Assembly (NCBI GenBank): GCA_014529385.2
Contig: CM043943.1
Coordinates: 105,728,855 to 105,792,854 of the forward strand
Reading direction: 5' to 3'
Source: Adiantum capillus-veneris
Lineage: Eukaryota > Streptophyta > Polypodiopsida > Polypodiales > Pteridaceae
DNA length: 64,000 nt
Below, piece after piece: positions 32,290 to 44,549 of the stretch. A program made the position numbers and the translations under genes. The first letter of the stretch is position 1. Every line of letters begins with the position of its first letter. A model generated the notes under the pieces. The model searched no databases, had not been told where the DNA came from, and saw only the letters and a program-made list of their open reading frames with translations.

Positions 32290-34907
32290 CGAGAAAAAGA
32301 TCCTTCCATTATTTAATTAAACTGCCCATAGGGCTACTAACCACCTCTACTAGAGAGGGCTACATCAGAAACATGGGAGACTCTCCGAGTGAGGAAACAA
32401 AGTATGTACAATGAGGCCTAAATCACAAGATGCAAGGAGGAAAAAGCCACACTGGTCATCGGTAGTGCCATCTAGGCACACCCTGGACCATGGTGAAGAA
32501 AGGCCCTGGGCTCCAAAGTCGCAGGAAAGCCTCTCTGCGCTCCTACATGCGGTCGGAGCTGCCCTGAAGTCTCTCAAACTGATCCCTGAGTGTATGAACC
32601 AGCTCGAGCCAAAAGTCACGAATAGTCTGTGCCGGTGGGACAAAGCGAGCCTCAAAGATGCGGAAGCAGCGGGCCCGCCAGATGAACCAGAGTGTGATGC
32701 GGAAGCAGCGGGCCCGCCAGATGAACGAGAGTGTCAAGGCGCAGACGAGCTCCCAACACCACTCTCTGTCATTGCACCACTCCTGGGGGGGGGGGGGGGG
32801 GGGGTAAGCTCCGTGGCAAGCTGGAGTGTAGGTCGACCTCCCTAAATCACTATCATCCTGCTGGTGGAAGCCAACTCAAAATGGAGCGCAAGGCCCGTGA
32901 GAGTAGACCAGGCTACAACACACCAAGTAGACTGTCGAGCTGTGGAAAGGGCTGGCATCAGCCGAAGAACCCGAAGCCAAACCTACTGTGTCATGGGGCA
33001 GTCCCACAAACAGTGACGTTGACTCTCCAAAGGATGGCCACAAGCTGCATAGGCTGCTGAGAAGCCACTGTGTACTAGCCAACTCCCAATTGCTGTAGCT
33101 CTGTGTGCAACTAGCCACTGAAACATAGTAACTCTCCTCGGCTGCCTGCAGTTCCACAATCGCTTCCAGAAACCTGACAAGAACTTGGTTGTGAGACCCT
33201 CCTCTTGCCAATGAAATGCTACAGCAAGATGGGCCTCTCTTCGTGCTGTCAATATGTGACGTCCCAAGCGAATTGTGTATTGGAAAAAGGGAGTGCGAGG
33301 GTGATCAGCTGAAGAGAAAGGATCCCGTCAGAACCACTCTCCCGAGTCCCACTGCACTCGTGCCAGAGGGCATCTCTCCCAAGCCAAAGCTGCCAGTGGC
33401 GTGTCGCAAGATCTGCTGGGTCAGGATCTATGACACAGATCCTCTCACATATGCCCACCACTTGTATCCTCTGAGACTCTGTGAAGGCGACCCTCTCCCT
33501 GAACCTCAAAGAACATATGGGGTACTGACTCCAAGCAAGCTCAAACTGCAATGAGGACCTCCAGCGGCCAGCCGCGTGAAGGCTCCCATCCATCTGGGAG
33601 CTGCTCCCTCTAGAGGGATGAGCCACTCAGTTGGTAAAGCCTTTGTAATATCCTGACACATGCTTTGCACCCCCCTCATGCCTCATAGCTGGATGCTCTG
33701 AACCTCCTCGGGCAAGCCTGAAAACTCAAGCCAGTCGTTGAGAGTGCGGGTTGGACCCTCTGTCATGAGACCCCAAGAAACGTGAGGCCTGCTACCAACA
33801 AGGTGACCTCTTTGACTGCTAACCATGGGGTTCCAAACAAGAGGCTGGCTCAAGCGCTCCTTTGTGCAAGTAGGCTGATGCTGCTCCGGGCCACTCGTCA
33901 GCTGCTCCCAGGACCTAAGTAGGCTCGCAGCAAATCGGTCCTCCAACCTCCTCCTCAGACCAACTCTGTGCATCTCTGTAAAAATCGACTTGATGGATGG
34001 GCTCCAAGGTCCCCCCGCATGAGGGACTCGAGCTCGAATCCGGTGAAGCAATAGCTCCTTCTAGGGCTCCCCTCCGAGAAGCAGTCCTTTGACCACAAAC
34101 TTCTCAAGGAGGAATCTGATTTGCTGTGCTGGGTCAGTGATCCCCATCCCCCCCCTGAGAACATGGTAAAGTGATGACCTGCGATGCCACTTGGGCCTGG
34201 GCTGATTGGGTGTCACGCCCTGACCACAGAAAGTTCCTGATCTGAGTCGTCAACAAACTCAGCGTCAAGTAGCTCGTCACCCCTAATAGGGAGCTCTAAA
34301 CCACGCAAGCTAATCTCCCGTGAAGCCAAAAATGTGCTCATTGCCTTAGCATAGAAAAGAAAGAGGAAGGGGGCAAGATGTCAACCTGAACGCATGAGCA
34401 TGAAGCGTTCCCCTCTTCCCCCTGCAAAGAGCACCTGACTGTGCGCATACCAATAGAGGCTGGCACACCTATGACCCAAGTGTCTGAGAACGCCATCTTG
34501 TGTAAAGTGCCCTCCAAGAAATCCATGTTAACTCTGTCCGAAGCCTGTTCAAAATCGAGGAGTATCACAAGATGCTCTCCTCGGAGATGCAAGGGCAGAC
34601 GCCTTCCAAAAGGTGAAAATGTTGTCAAGGATACTACACTCTTTGACAAAACCTGTTTGGGTCCCATGTATAATGCTCTCAAGAGCGGCCGAATCCTCAA
34701 ACTCAGAGCCTTTGCTAAAATTTTGTAGGCTGAGTTGAGAATGGTGATGGGTCGCCACTGCCGAATCTCATCCAAGAAGCTGCCAAATCTCATCCAAGGA
34801 GCCTCCCCCCTTGGGAACAAGGTATATCAAGCCCTCACTCATCCTGTCAGGCATCTCTCCTGTGTGCAAGATATATAGATAGGCGCTACAAAGATCCGAA
34901 TTAAGCA
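32290..34907 (-). pseudogene. L1-like LINE ORF2, RT and C-terminal part
   Basis: Minus strand. RT pieces at 34338-34900 include MPDRMSEGLIYLVPKGG, QWRPITILNSAYKILAKALS and ILLDFEQASDRVNMDFLEG, which match the usual plant L1 pattern. The catalytic YADD part is not intact. Further on, 32983-33267 encodes FQWLVAHRAT, then C, HCLWDC, the zinc-binding region found after RT in plant L1 elements. Many frameshifts. An A-rich tail could be the minus-strand AAAAAAGAAAG near 32280-32292. The 5' half lies beyond D2 at 42490-44549. Confidence 0.75.
32785..32804 (+). repeat. Poly-G run of 20
   Basis: Homopolymer inside the LINE remnant; its exact length is doubtful. Confidence 0.8.
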
Positions 34908-34912
34908 TGTCC

Positions 34913-36392
34913 TGTCACGAGGACGTGGCAGTTATTAACCATGTCATAGAGATGTGGCAACTGCTAACCTTGGTTGTTGGTTTCTTTCCAATGGGGTTTA
35001 TTTTATTTGTTTTGAGACCCTCTTTTTGAAGTAGCAAACGGTTGGACATTGTATGGCCAATGTGAACGGTAGATTCACCTGCAGACGGGAAGTGGTCGGC
35101 ACTGGAATTCGTATGGTAAGAGGATGTCTAGGCTCAGAGCAAGATCATATAGGTCCCCCCGTCGCACTTAGCAAGTTGGTGGATACTAGGAAGTGAACTC
35201 AATTAAGGCGTAAAGTCAAGGTGGGACTACCAACAAAAAGTATCCGACAGTTGGGCCACATTGCATTTTTGGATGCGGTCCCAATGAGGATAGATGGTCA
35301 GAAGACCAGTGAGAGCCCAACGGAAGCATCTCCTAAAATTTAGGGAACTGCTATTTTGGGCCGTGAAATGTGTTCGCGTCATTACCTCCGGTATGACTAG
35401 GGGAACATTTTATAACTCTGCCGTGAAGTCAACTGACGCGTCGGTTGGGATATTTTTAAGCGGCGAACCCGAAACGGGAAAATGCTTGAAAATGCGCCAA
35501 GTGTCACATTTTCGTGAACTTTCCTCTTGCAGAAAAATGGGCGCTGATTTTTATGCTGGGAGAGGCCTCATTTCAGCTTTTGTCACAGGTTAAGAGCTAT
35601 GGAGTGCTTCCTTTCCCTCTCATGTACAGTGTGGTGCTAGGAGTGATGCCCTGCACACTACACACTGCTCTCTCTCTCTCCCCTACGTGCAGTTATGTGA
35701 TGCCCCACAAGAGGGCTCCTCATTTGACTGATGTACAGTTGTGTGGGTTCATGCTTTTGTGCTGAGGCAAGAGCCTCCTTGAGCAGGAACAGGGGTAGCT
35801 AGCTGCTGCTCCAAAGCAGGCACTGGTGAGGGTCATAACCTCACCGTACAAGTGCAAAATCAGCGCTGTGTATGCGCTGTAAATTCACTGTTTTTCAGCC
35901 ATACGGACGCCAAGACCATTGGGAATCGTGCCCCACTGGCAGAGGACAATTAGGGGACTGTTTGGGGTTGAAAACAGGGCAAAAACCAGTAAATACAGCG
36001 TGCTGAATTTACTGTTTTTTGACAGGAATCAAAGGGTATACGACAGTGCAAGCGAGTTCCATCAGGGGAATTGGTTTCGCGCAAGTTTTGGGGTTGTTAT
36101 GCTGCCAAAATTTGGCCAAATCAAATGGTATCTAGGTGGATACACGTGAAGGATTCCCAGGACCTTACCTTGTAATTTACCCTCCTAAAGAATAAAGAAA
36201 TACCGAAAGGGGCGCCAATTTTGGGGCCTACAGGTTGTCGGCGTCTGCTCGGAGCATTTTAGCTTCCGAGCCGTGTGTGTATTCAAGTGTTAACTCCCGT
36301 CGCAGGTTCTCTTTGCAAAGTGCTCTGTGTGTGTGTATAAAGTAAGAATTTCGGGTGAAAGCCAACGCCTACCGCCCTACGGGCCGGTTTCA
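34913..36392 (+). repeat. D2 5' LTR (1480 bp)
   Basis: Begins TGTCACGAGGACGTGGCAG, ends GGGCCGGTTTCA, with AATAAA plus the shared core at 36191-36229. The same subfamily forms the solo LTR at 59234-60709. Confidence 0.9.
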
Positions 36393-36410
36393 TGGTTCCA
36401 TTGCCGGGAC
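36393..36410 (+). promoter_or_regulatory. Candidate primer binding site of D2
   Basis: TGGTTCCATTGCCGGGAC immediately after the LTR; one base differs from D1. Confidence 0.7.
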
Positions 36411-36466
36411 ATCAATCACTTTTTCCTCAAAGAGTGAGCCTGGATTGTTCAGGGTAAATACACACA

Positions 36467-39400
36467 GTGCAAGAACGCGGGGATTACACTATGACCGACA
36501 AGGGGAAGGGAATTATGGAAGAGGGTTCCTCTCCAAAGGACAGGCAGGAGATTCCTATGGTTTTTGAGATTGGCGAGAGCTCACGGCCACGTGAGTCTGT
36601 ACCTCCTGTCAACGTGAATGTCCCTCCAGTAGTACAGGGCTTTATGACAGGGCAACTTGAGGATGATGCGTTTAAAACTCAGTTAGTTGCCGCGGTGAAT
36701 GTCTTTTCGCAGCTGGTGCAGAATCCGAGGTTTATGGAATTCTGGCAAGCGCCACGAGTGCAACAGCAAAATAGGCAACCTACGTCGCGTACGGAGCTTG
36801 TTGAAGCTCAAGCCCAGGTACTTCATGAGGCGCAGGAGGAAAGGGAACACTCGCATGTTGCGGAGTCGGGGGCTCCAAAGCAGGTTCCTCCCGTGCTTGA
36901 ACAGGTGGCTAGAACGCCTATTCCACAGGTTATGCCAGTTCAACCCGCCACCTTTCAGAGCCAGCATGCTGTCTTGAATGGACAGGGAGCTGGATACCAA
37001 GCTATGCACTCAGTTTTTCCACCACCCACGGTACATCCTGGGTATTTCGGGGGTGGATCAGTGTTCCAAAGTATGGCTGGTTATGCGTCTGGAAGTCAGC
37101 CGTACATGCCAGGAACAGTGTTCGGGGGTATGCAAGGCATCATGCCAAACCCCATGTATGGTACTATCGGCATGCAGCAAGGTTTCCACGGCAACCAGGG
37201 CCAGTTTGGGGTGCCACAGGGTCATTTTGGCATGGCTGGTTTTTCTGGACAGCAGCCAGATATCGCACCTCTGATGCAAAATGTGAATGGCCAATACGTG
37301 CCGATCATGCCTAGTACAGTGCCCATGTTGCAGACCATCCCGTATGACAACTTGGGGGCACTAGAGAAGCCGAAGGCTTACAAAGAAGGTGGTGCAGCGG
37401 TAAAGTTCAGTACCTTCAGTGGTTTCGAGGATAAGACAAAGGCACTCACTTTCCTCCAGCAGTTTGATACAGCTTATGCGGGAGGAAATTTTACAGAGGC
37501 CTCGAAGTAAGGAAAGCTGCCACTTTCTTAAAGGACAATGCGCTTACATGGTGGACGACATTGTTAATGCAAGGACAGGCACCCGCCACTTGGGTTTACT
37601 TCAAGCAAATGTTTGCATCTGCTTGGCTATCAAATGAATTTGAAGCCGATGTCCTGACAGATTGGCACCAGCTTACGGTAGCTTCGTGCAAGAGCTTGCT
37701 GGAGTACAATAGGAGGTTTTGTAAAGCGTTACTCTCAGTGACCTCCTACAGATTTGTGCCACTGACAGAGCAGATAGAGAAGTATTGTTGTGGGCTGCCT
37801 AAAGGGCTTCGTGATTACTGTACAAAGAACAGAGTGGCTACTCTTACTCAGCTCATGGAAGTTGCGAATACTGGTCTTGCCCTGTTGAAAGGAGAGGACA
37901 GTGGATTTCCGAGCAGTGATAAAGGAGGGCAGCAAAAGAAAAATGCAGCGAAGAAGCCCTTTGTGAAAACGGCTTCTGATGCGTCACAGGGGTCAGAACA
38001 GGCCACCAAAGACAAGGATTCAGCTGGGACTTCTTGAGTGCAGGCAAAGAAACAGAAAAGGAAGCCTTTTGTGCGCAAGTCGCTCGAGGAAAAGAAGGTC
38101 CTAATGGCTGAGAACAAATGCTTTATATGCGAGCAGCCTGGTCATATTTCTATCAATTGTCCACAAAGGAAAAGGCCAGCTGACTCAGAGGATAAAGAAG
38201 ACCAGAAAGGCAAGAAGCCTAAACCCACGGCATGTTTAGTGCCAGACATGGTGGGTGACAGGCCCAGCACAGATGCCAGTGAGTTATGCAAGGCATGGGG
38301 TAAAGTTAGGGATCAGACGGCACTCATCTTCTTTGATCCAGGTGCCAAAGCCAACTTTATCTCACCAGAGTTAGCTATGAAGCTGGGCATCAGAGCTGAA
38401 GAGATGGGGTACACCGCAGAGGCAGGGTTGGCATGTCCTGGCCACTCAGAGTGTGTTACTCCCATCATTGGAAAACTGCGTCTGCATATTCAGTCGTATG
38501 TGGACACTGAAGAGTTTTACATCATGCCGCTGGAAGGTTGTGACGCCTTGTTGGGGATCCCGTGGATGTTCCGAGTGCATGGAGTCTTGGATGCCTACAA
38601 CAAAAAGATCACTGTACAGCATAGGGGCAAAACTCACATCTTGGATGTAAAGCTTAAAGGAGAGTCAGTCCCTATTGTATCTGCTTCTGCTATCACATCT
38701 GTAATAAAGAATCATCTTTCTGTGTACTTGATTTTTGCACGTGATGTCTCAGATAGTGATCAGTCAAATTTATCTGTGTTAGATAAAGAAAGGTCAGCAT
38801 TTTTGCAAAAGAAAGAGGTCACTTTCAGATGGACCCAAAAAGAGATTTCAGCTTTTAGTCTCTTCAAGGAAAAGTTGACTTCAGATCCAGTTATTGTTTT
38901 GCTAGATCTCAGGAAGTCATTTGTGGTCCAGTGTGACGCGTGTGGCAGTAGCATCGGAGCAGTGCTAATGCAAGATGGACGGGTAGTAGCCTATGAAAGC
39001 CGAATTTTGCAAGGGCCAGAGAGGACTATGCAAGTCTATGAGAAAGAGCTCTTGGCCGTGATTCATGCGCTTTCTAGCTGGAAGCACTACCTCTTAGGTG
39101 CTGATTTTGTTGTCCAAACAGATCATCAGACCTTGCGATACTTCTTGACACAGTCAAAGTTATCCGAAAAGCATATGCGATGGGCAAACATTCTTTCCAT
39201 GTTCCACTTCCAGATTATGCATGTGGAAGGTAAGAAGAATGTTGTGGCTGATGCGTTATCAAGAAAGCCACAAATTTCAGCTGTGTCAATTCCTTATCAT
39301 CATGAGTTAGATGACATGAAGGAACAATATACTGCTGATGAAGATTTTGCAAGGATCTTTGAACAGTTACAAGAGGGGCAACATCATGAGCACTACCTCC

Positions 39401-40833
39401 TCAGAGATGGTTTTGTGATGATGCATGGCAGACTTTGTGTCACTAGGCCACTGCGACATAAGGTCATGGAAGAGAGTCATGTCCCACCGTATGCAGGGCA
39501 TCGTGGCATTGATGCAACAGTTAAAGCGGTAGAGACGTTCTTCTATTGGCCTACCTTGAGGAGAGATGTGGATGTCTTTGTGCGAGCATGCATAGTTTGC
39601 CAAAAGGTCAAGTTTGACAGGCAAAAGGCACCAGGGTTGTTACAACCACTGCCGATTCCGGATAAGCCATGGGAAAGCATTGCTATGGACTTTATCTTTG
39701 ATCTTCCAAGGACGCCAACAGGGAATGATGGTATATGGACCATTATCTGCAGGTTCAGCAAGCAAGCCCATTTTATCCCTGTCAGGAAGAAGATAAAATC
39801 TGATAAGATGGCACGCTTGTTCATGTACAATGTGTTTAAGTACCATGGTATGCCACAATCGATTATCAGTGATCGTGATCCTCGCATGACCAGTTTGTTC
39901 TGGAGAGGATTGTTTGAGAACATGGGTACTACGCTCAAGTTCTCGTCTTCGTTTCATCCACAAACTGATGGACAGTCAGAAGAGGCCAATTCTACTGTCT
40001 TAGATCTGCTGAAATGCTATGTGTCAGATAATAAGGGCAAGTGGGAACAGTATTTGCCTATGCTTGAGTATGCGTACAATAATACGGTGCATTCGTCTAC
40101 TGGCAAAGCACCTTTTGAAATTGTTGAAGGCGGCAAAAAGGTTCCTCCCATTTTGCATACAAAGGACAAGATCTTTGAGGCAGATCGATATGTTGAGAAC
40201 ATGGATGAGATGTATAAGAAGATTAAAGTTGCCTTGGAGAAGACTCAGGCAAAACAGAAAAAGGCTGCTGATCGTCACCGTCGTGAAATGCTACTATCAC
40301 CTGGTGATTGGGTTCTCTTAAGGTTCGAAAAGGCAAGGTTAAAGAAGATGAAGGGCAAGGAACGGCTGTTTCCTAAGCTCAGCATGCGTTACTATGGGCC
40401 TTTTCAAGTGCTTGACAAGATCAGCGATGTGGCTTACAGGCTGAAATTGCCTGATGCGTGGAAGATTCATAATGCGTTTCACGTGAGTCTTCTAAGACCC
40501 TTCGTGGGTGATGTGCCAGAAGATATGCCAGTTGAGGATCAGCCAGAAGTTGAGGAACTTGATGATATCCTGGTACCTGAGCAAGTTTTGGCACATAAGG
40601 ACAGAAAAGTTAAAGGACAAGTTGCAAGACGCTATTTGGTGAAGTTCAAGAACTATCCGCCTATGGATGCAAAGTGGATGGAAGAGCATGAACTGTCAGA
40701 GTCACCAAATGTATTGCAGCTTTACCTTGAAGCCTTTGGGTTACAGCCTACTTATGCCCCAACCCAACGTGTGCAAAGGAGGGGTAATGATAGAGCTAGT
40801 ACATCAAATGTACATATGAATTCAGTGCCATAG
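36467..40833 (+). pseudogene. D2 gag-pol pseudogene with deleted RT core
   Basis: The frame opens at 36467 (or Met at 36491, MTDKGKGIMEEG). One lost G creates TAA at 37508-37510. The second frame runs to a nonsense TGA at 38035-38037 and the third to 40833. At 38806-38811 the protein jumps from RSAFLQ to KKEVTFRW. Compared with D1, 867 bp (289 codons) covering the start of the RT region, FFDD and the connection are gone, in frame, with CAAAAG-like microhomology. CCHC knuckle, protease (FFDPGAKANFIS), RNase H, integrase (HHCC, MDFIFD, SDRDPRM, HPQTDGQSEE), GPF and chromodomain remain. Confidence 0.9.
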
Positions 40834-40990
40834 ATGGAAATGGCAAAAGTATGAAGGCCTCATTAAGTCATTTGTATCTATGTATGTTACGACCTTTCTT
40901 GCGGATACATGCGATGATAAAAGAGTGTTAATAGCACAAGATCATCAGTGGCGTGTATTTATGGTATGCAATCGAGGACGTTTGCGATTT

Positions 40991-41003
40991 CAAGAGGGGG
41001 GTA
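40991..41003 (+). other. Polypurine tract of D2
   Basis: CAAGAGGGGGGTA before the 3' LTR, identical to D1 and A3. Confidence 0.85.
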
Positions 41004-42484
41004 TGTCACGAGGACGTGGCAGTTATTAACCATGTCACAGAGATGTGGCAACTGCTAACCTTGGTTGTTGGTTTCTTTCCAATGGGGTTTATTTTATTTG
41101 TTTTGAGACCCTCTTTTTGAAGTAGCAAACGGTCGGACATTGTATGGCCAATGTGAACGGTAGATTCACCCGCAGACGGGAAGTGGTCGGCACTGGAATT
41201 CGTATGGTAAGAGGATGTCTAGGCTCAGAGCAAGATCATATAGGTCCCCCCGTCGCACTTAGCAAGTTGGTGGATACTAGGAAGTGAACTCAATTAAGGC
41301 GTAAAGTCAAGGTGGGACTACCAACAAAAAGTATCCGACAGTTGGGCCACATTGCATTTTTGGATGCGGTCCCAATGAGGATAGATGGTCAGAAGACCAG
41401 TGGGAGCCCAATGGAAGCATCTCCTAAAATTTAGGGAACTGCTATTTTGGGCCGTGAAATGTGTTCGCGTCATTACCTCCGGTATGACTAGGGGAACATT
41501 TTATAACTTTGCCGTGAAGTCAACTGACGCGTCGGTTGGGATATTTTTAAGCAGCGAACCCGAAACGGGAAAATGCTTGAAAATGCGCCAAGTGTCACAT
41601 TTTCGTGAACTTTCCTCTTGCAGAAAAATGGGCGCTGATTTTTATGCTGGGAGAGGCCTCATTTCAGCTTTTGTCACAGGTTAATAGCTATGGAGTGCTT
41701 CCTTTCCCTCTCATGTACAGTGTGGTGCTAGGAGTGATGCCCTGCACACTACACACTGCTCTCTCTCTCTCCCCTACGTGCAGTTATGTGATGCTCCACA
41801 AGAGGGCTCCTCATTTGACTGATGTACAGTTGTGTGGGTTCATGCTTTTGTGCTGAGGCAAGAGCCTCCTTGAGCAGGAACAGGGGTAGCTAGCTGCTGC
41901 TCCAAAGCAGGCACTGGTGAGGGTCATAACCTCACCGTACAAGTGCAAAATCAGCGCTGTGTATGCGCTGTAAATTCACTGTTTTTCAGCCATACGGACG
42001 CCAGGACCATTGGGAATCGTGCCCCACTGGCAGAGGACAGTTAGGGGACTGTTTGGGGCTGAAAACAGGGCAAAAACCAGTAAATACAGCATGCTGAATT
42101 TACTGTTTTTTGACAGGAATCAGAGGGTATACGACAGTGCAAGCGAGTTCCACCAGGGGAATTGGTTTCGCGCAAGTTTTGGGGTTGTTATGCTGCCGAA
42201 ATTTGGCCAAATCAAATGGTATCTAGGTGGATACACGTGAAGGATTCCCAGGACCTTACCTTGTAATTTACCCTCCTAAAGAATAAAGAAATACCGAAAG
42301 GGGCGCCAATTTTGGGGCCTACAGGTTGTCGGCGTCTGCTCGGAGCATTTTAGCTTCCGAGCCGTGTGTGTATTCAAGTGTTAACTCCCGTCGCAGGTTG
42401 TCTTTGCAAAGTGTTGTGTGTGTGTGTATAAAGTAAAGAATTTCGGGTGAAAGCCAACGCCTACCGCCCTTCGGGCCGGTTTCA
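41004..42484 (+). repeat. D2 3' LTR (1481 bp)
   Basis: Full-length partner of 34913-36392 with the shared core at 42282-42319; many single-base differences. Confidence 0.9.
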
Positions 42485-42489
42485 TGTCC

Positions 42490-44549
42490 CAGTACTCCAA
42501 GAAGAAGGTGGGAGTCAAACCATCCTCCCTTGGACAACTACCTCAAGGGAGTTCTCTAAGGGCCTCATGGAGCTCTTCTGGTTGGGGAGGAAGCTCAAGT
42601 CTATGACGCATCTCCTTAGTAACAAGGCAAGGCATCTGTGCCCAAACCTGCTCTCTGCATGCATCCTGACACTGTGACTCTTCTCAACTGACAACAAATT
42701 ATGGTAAAAGTAAGTAGCAATTGCATGCATATCCTCAGGCTCTGGATCCAGCAAGACCCTCTTAGGGATGCGCAACATTGTACTCCCACTCCTTTGTCTG
42801 TCTGTCAAGGTGAGAATCACTGGCGCATGATTAGAAAATGTAGTCCCTGTCAGAATGCAAACAGATCCACCCATGTCACAGATGTGGAGAAGCGATCTAT
42901 CCGAGATAGGTTTACTCCTCCTACTCTGCAGTTATAGTGAGAGAAAGACAAGTTGACGGGGGGCCGCACAAAATGTGCGTGCCGCCAAACATCCGAAACC
43001 CACAGGGTCATACATAGTTACTCTCAGGCTGCCAACTCAGCCCCTTGCACAGTAGCATGGCTACCTCCAATTTTGTCTGAGGGGTCCTCCAACATGTTGA
43101 AGTCTCCCCCTACACACCACTACTCTGCATGCGGTAAGGACTCTACAATATGTGACCAAAACTTAGCTCGTGCACTTGCCACATTGGGCACATAGATGTT
43201 CAGGAAGCCCATGAGGCAACCATGAACTTCCATAGTAATCCACTGGACCCTGCCTGGCACAATAATGCCTCTGCCCACAATGGCCTGCTGCCATGAGTCC
43301 GCAATAGTCATACATACCCCTCCCTGAATGCCTCTAGGCCCAAATGCAGCTGACCAAAATGTCTCATAACGACCACACAAAATCTGACCACATCGTCTAA
43401 TGCGGCTCTCACAAAGATGGTTCTACTGAAGCATAAGAATATCAGCCCACAAGGCATCGCTGAAGCTCCTGACGCAAGCAACCCCGCTGACGCTAAAACT
43501 GGGGTCCACCTAATCCATGCACACTCCATGAGACGATCCTCATGGAAGCAGTGAGAGAAAACTGATGCTGCAACAACAGCCAACCTCGCTATCTTCGAGG
43601 CCGGCTTGGATGGGGAGTAATCCGCATCTGAGCAACCCCGAGATAGTCGTGACTGTAGAGTCTGTCCAACCCAGGGCCAAGCAGAGCGTGCCATCTGTCG
43701 GGCTACATCCTCTGTCCAGGAGTCCTCATGTACAAATACATAGCAGGGTGTACTCTGCGTGTCAACAAAAAAATGTTCCACGATGTGCTTACATCTTGCT
43801 GTGTCTGGTGGTGTCACTGAGAACTTGGCCAACGACCACAGAGTTTGTATCAAATCTGTCACCCCCAAGTCTCCTGTGATGAGAGAATTCGAGAGCCCGA
43901 GCCTGAAGCCAGTCTATTACTGAGTCTAGAGTCCACTCAGTTTGGTCCTTGCCACACAGAGGGAAGGAGAAACCAACGATTGTGTCCATGGCTTCTGCCC
44001 CTCTAGCTACTAGAAACAACACATGGACTCTAAAGCAAGCCGCCTCAAAGTCGAGAGAGGAATTGCGGAGGAATCGTGTGAAGTCGTAAGTGAAGAAGTC
44101 CCACCGGCGACATATGTCGAAACTCGTCAGTCCTAGAGGGACTGCTGCAAAAGGTGATGTTTGCAGCAACAGGGGGGTCCGCAAGAAAGGCCGCTTCTCT
44201 CTCGCAAGGCGGCTCGTGGCAAAAGCGTTGCCAAGAGATCTCCTATCTGTCGATGAAGGTCCTTATCCCGGTTGTGAGGTAGGAGAGGGAGTGGATGACG
44301 GAGCAGTGGCGCTAGTGGGTGGAATGGGAGGGGAGGGGGCAATAAAGGGGGGGGGGGGGGTGGAGGCGAGGGGGGAGGGGCGGCGGGTGGAACAGGAGGA
44401 GGAGGGGCTGTCGGTGGCGAAGCTGAGGTGGAGGGGGTATCTGTGGGCTCGTCCTGATGTAAGGGATCAAAACGGTTCCTTGTGGGAACCCAATTCTGTT
44501 GGTGTTATGTAGAACGACCACCAGGGGAGCCGAACTGACGTGGTGCCAT
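42490..44549 (-). pseudogene. L1-like LINE, ORF1 and endonuclease part
   Basis: The minus strand continues the LINE split by D2. A proline-rich ORF1-like start (MAPRQFGSPGGRS, then PPTAPPPPVPPAAPPP) begins at 44549, with a G14 run in its complement. Endonuclease pieces follow: ADILMLQ then a stop, GGVCMTIADSW, GFLNIYVPN, and FSNHAPVIL, comparable to the SDH motif ending an APE-type endonuclease. Stops and frameshifts are frequent. The interruption by D2 falls between endonuclease and RT. Confidence 0.7.

Larger units (their letters stand above)
34913..42484 (+). mobile_element. D2: decayed chromodomain Ty3/gypsy element lacking RT
   Basis: 7572 bp, LTRs of 1480 and 1481 bp, perfect 5-bp duplication TGTCC (34908-34912, 42485-42489), inserted in the L1-like LINE. 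About twenty LTR differences are visible, so it is far older than D1. Gag-Pol is broken by a frameshift, a nonsense codon and a large in-frame deletion, so it could move only with help. Confidence 0.9.

Noticed and set aside
35294-35593. 99-codon ORF repeated at 41385-41684 and, inverted, at 60029-60328
   Set aside because: Chance frames in D2-type LTRs, not independent genes.
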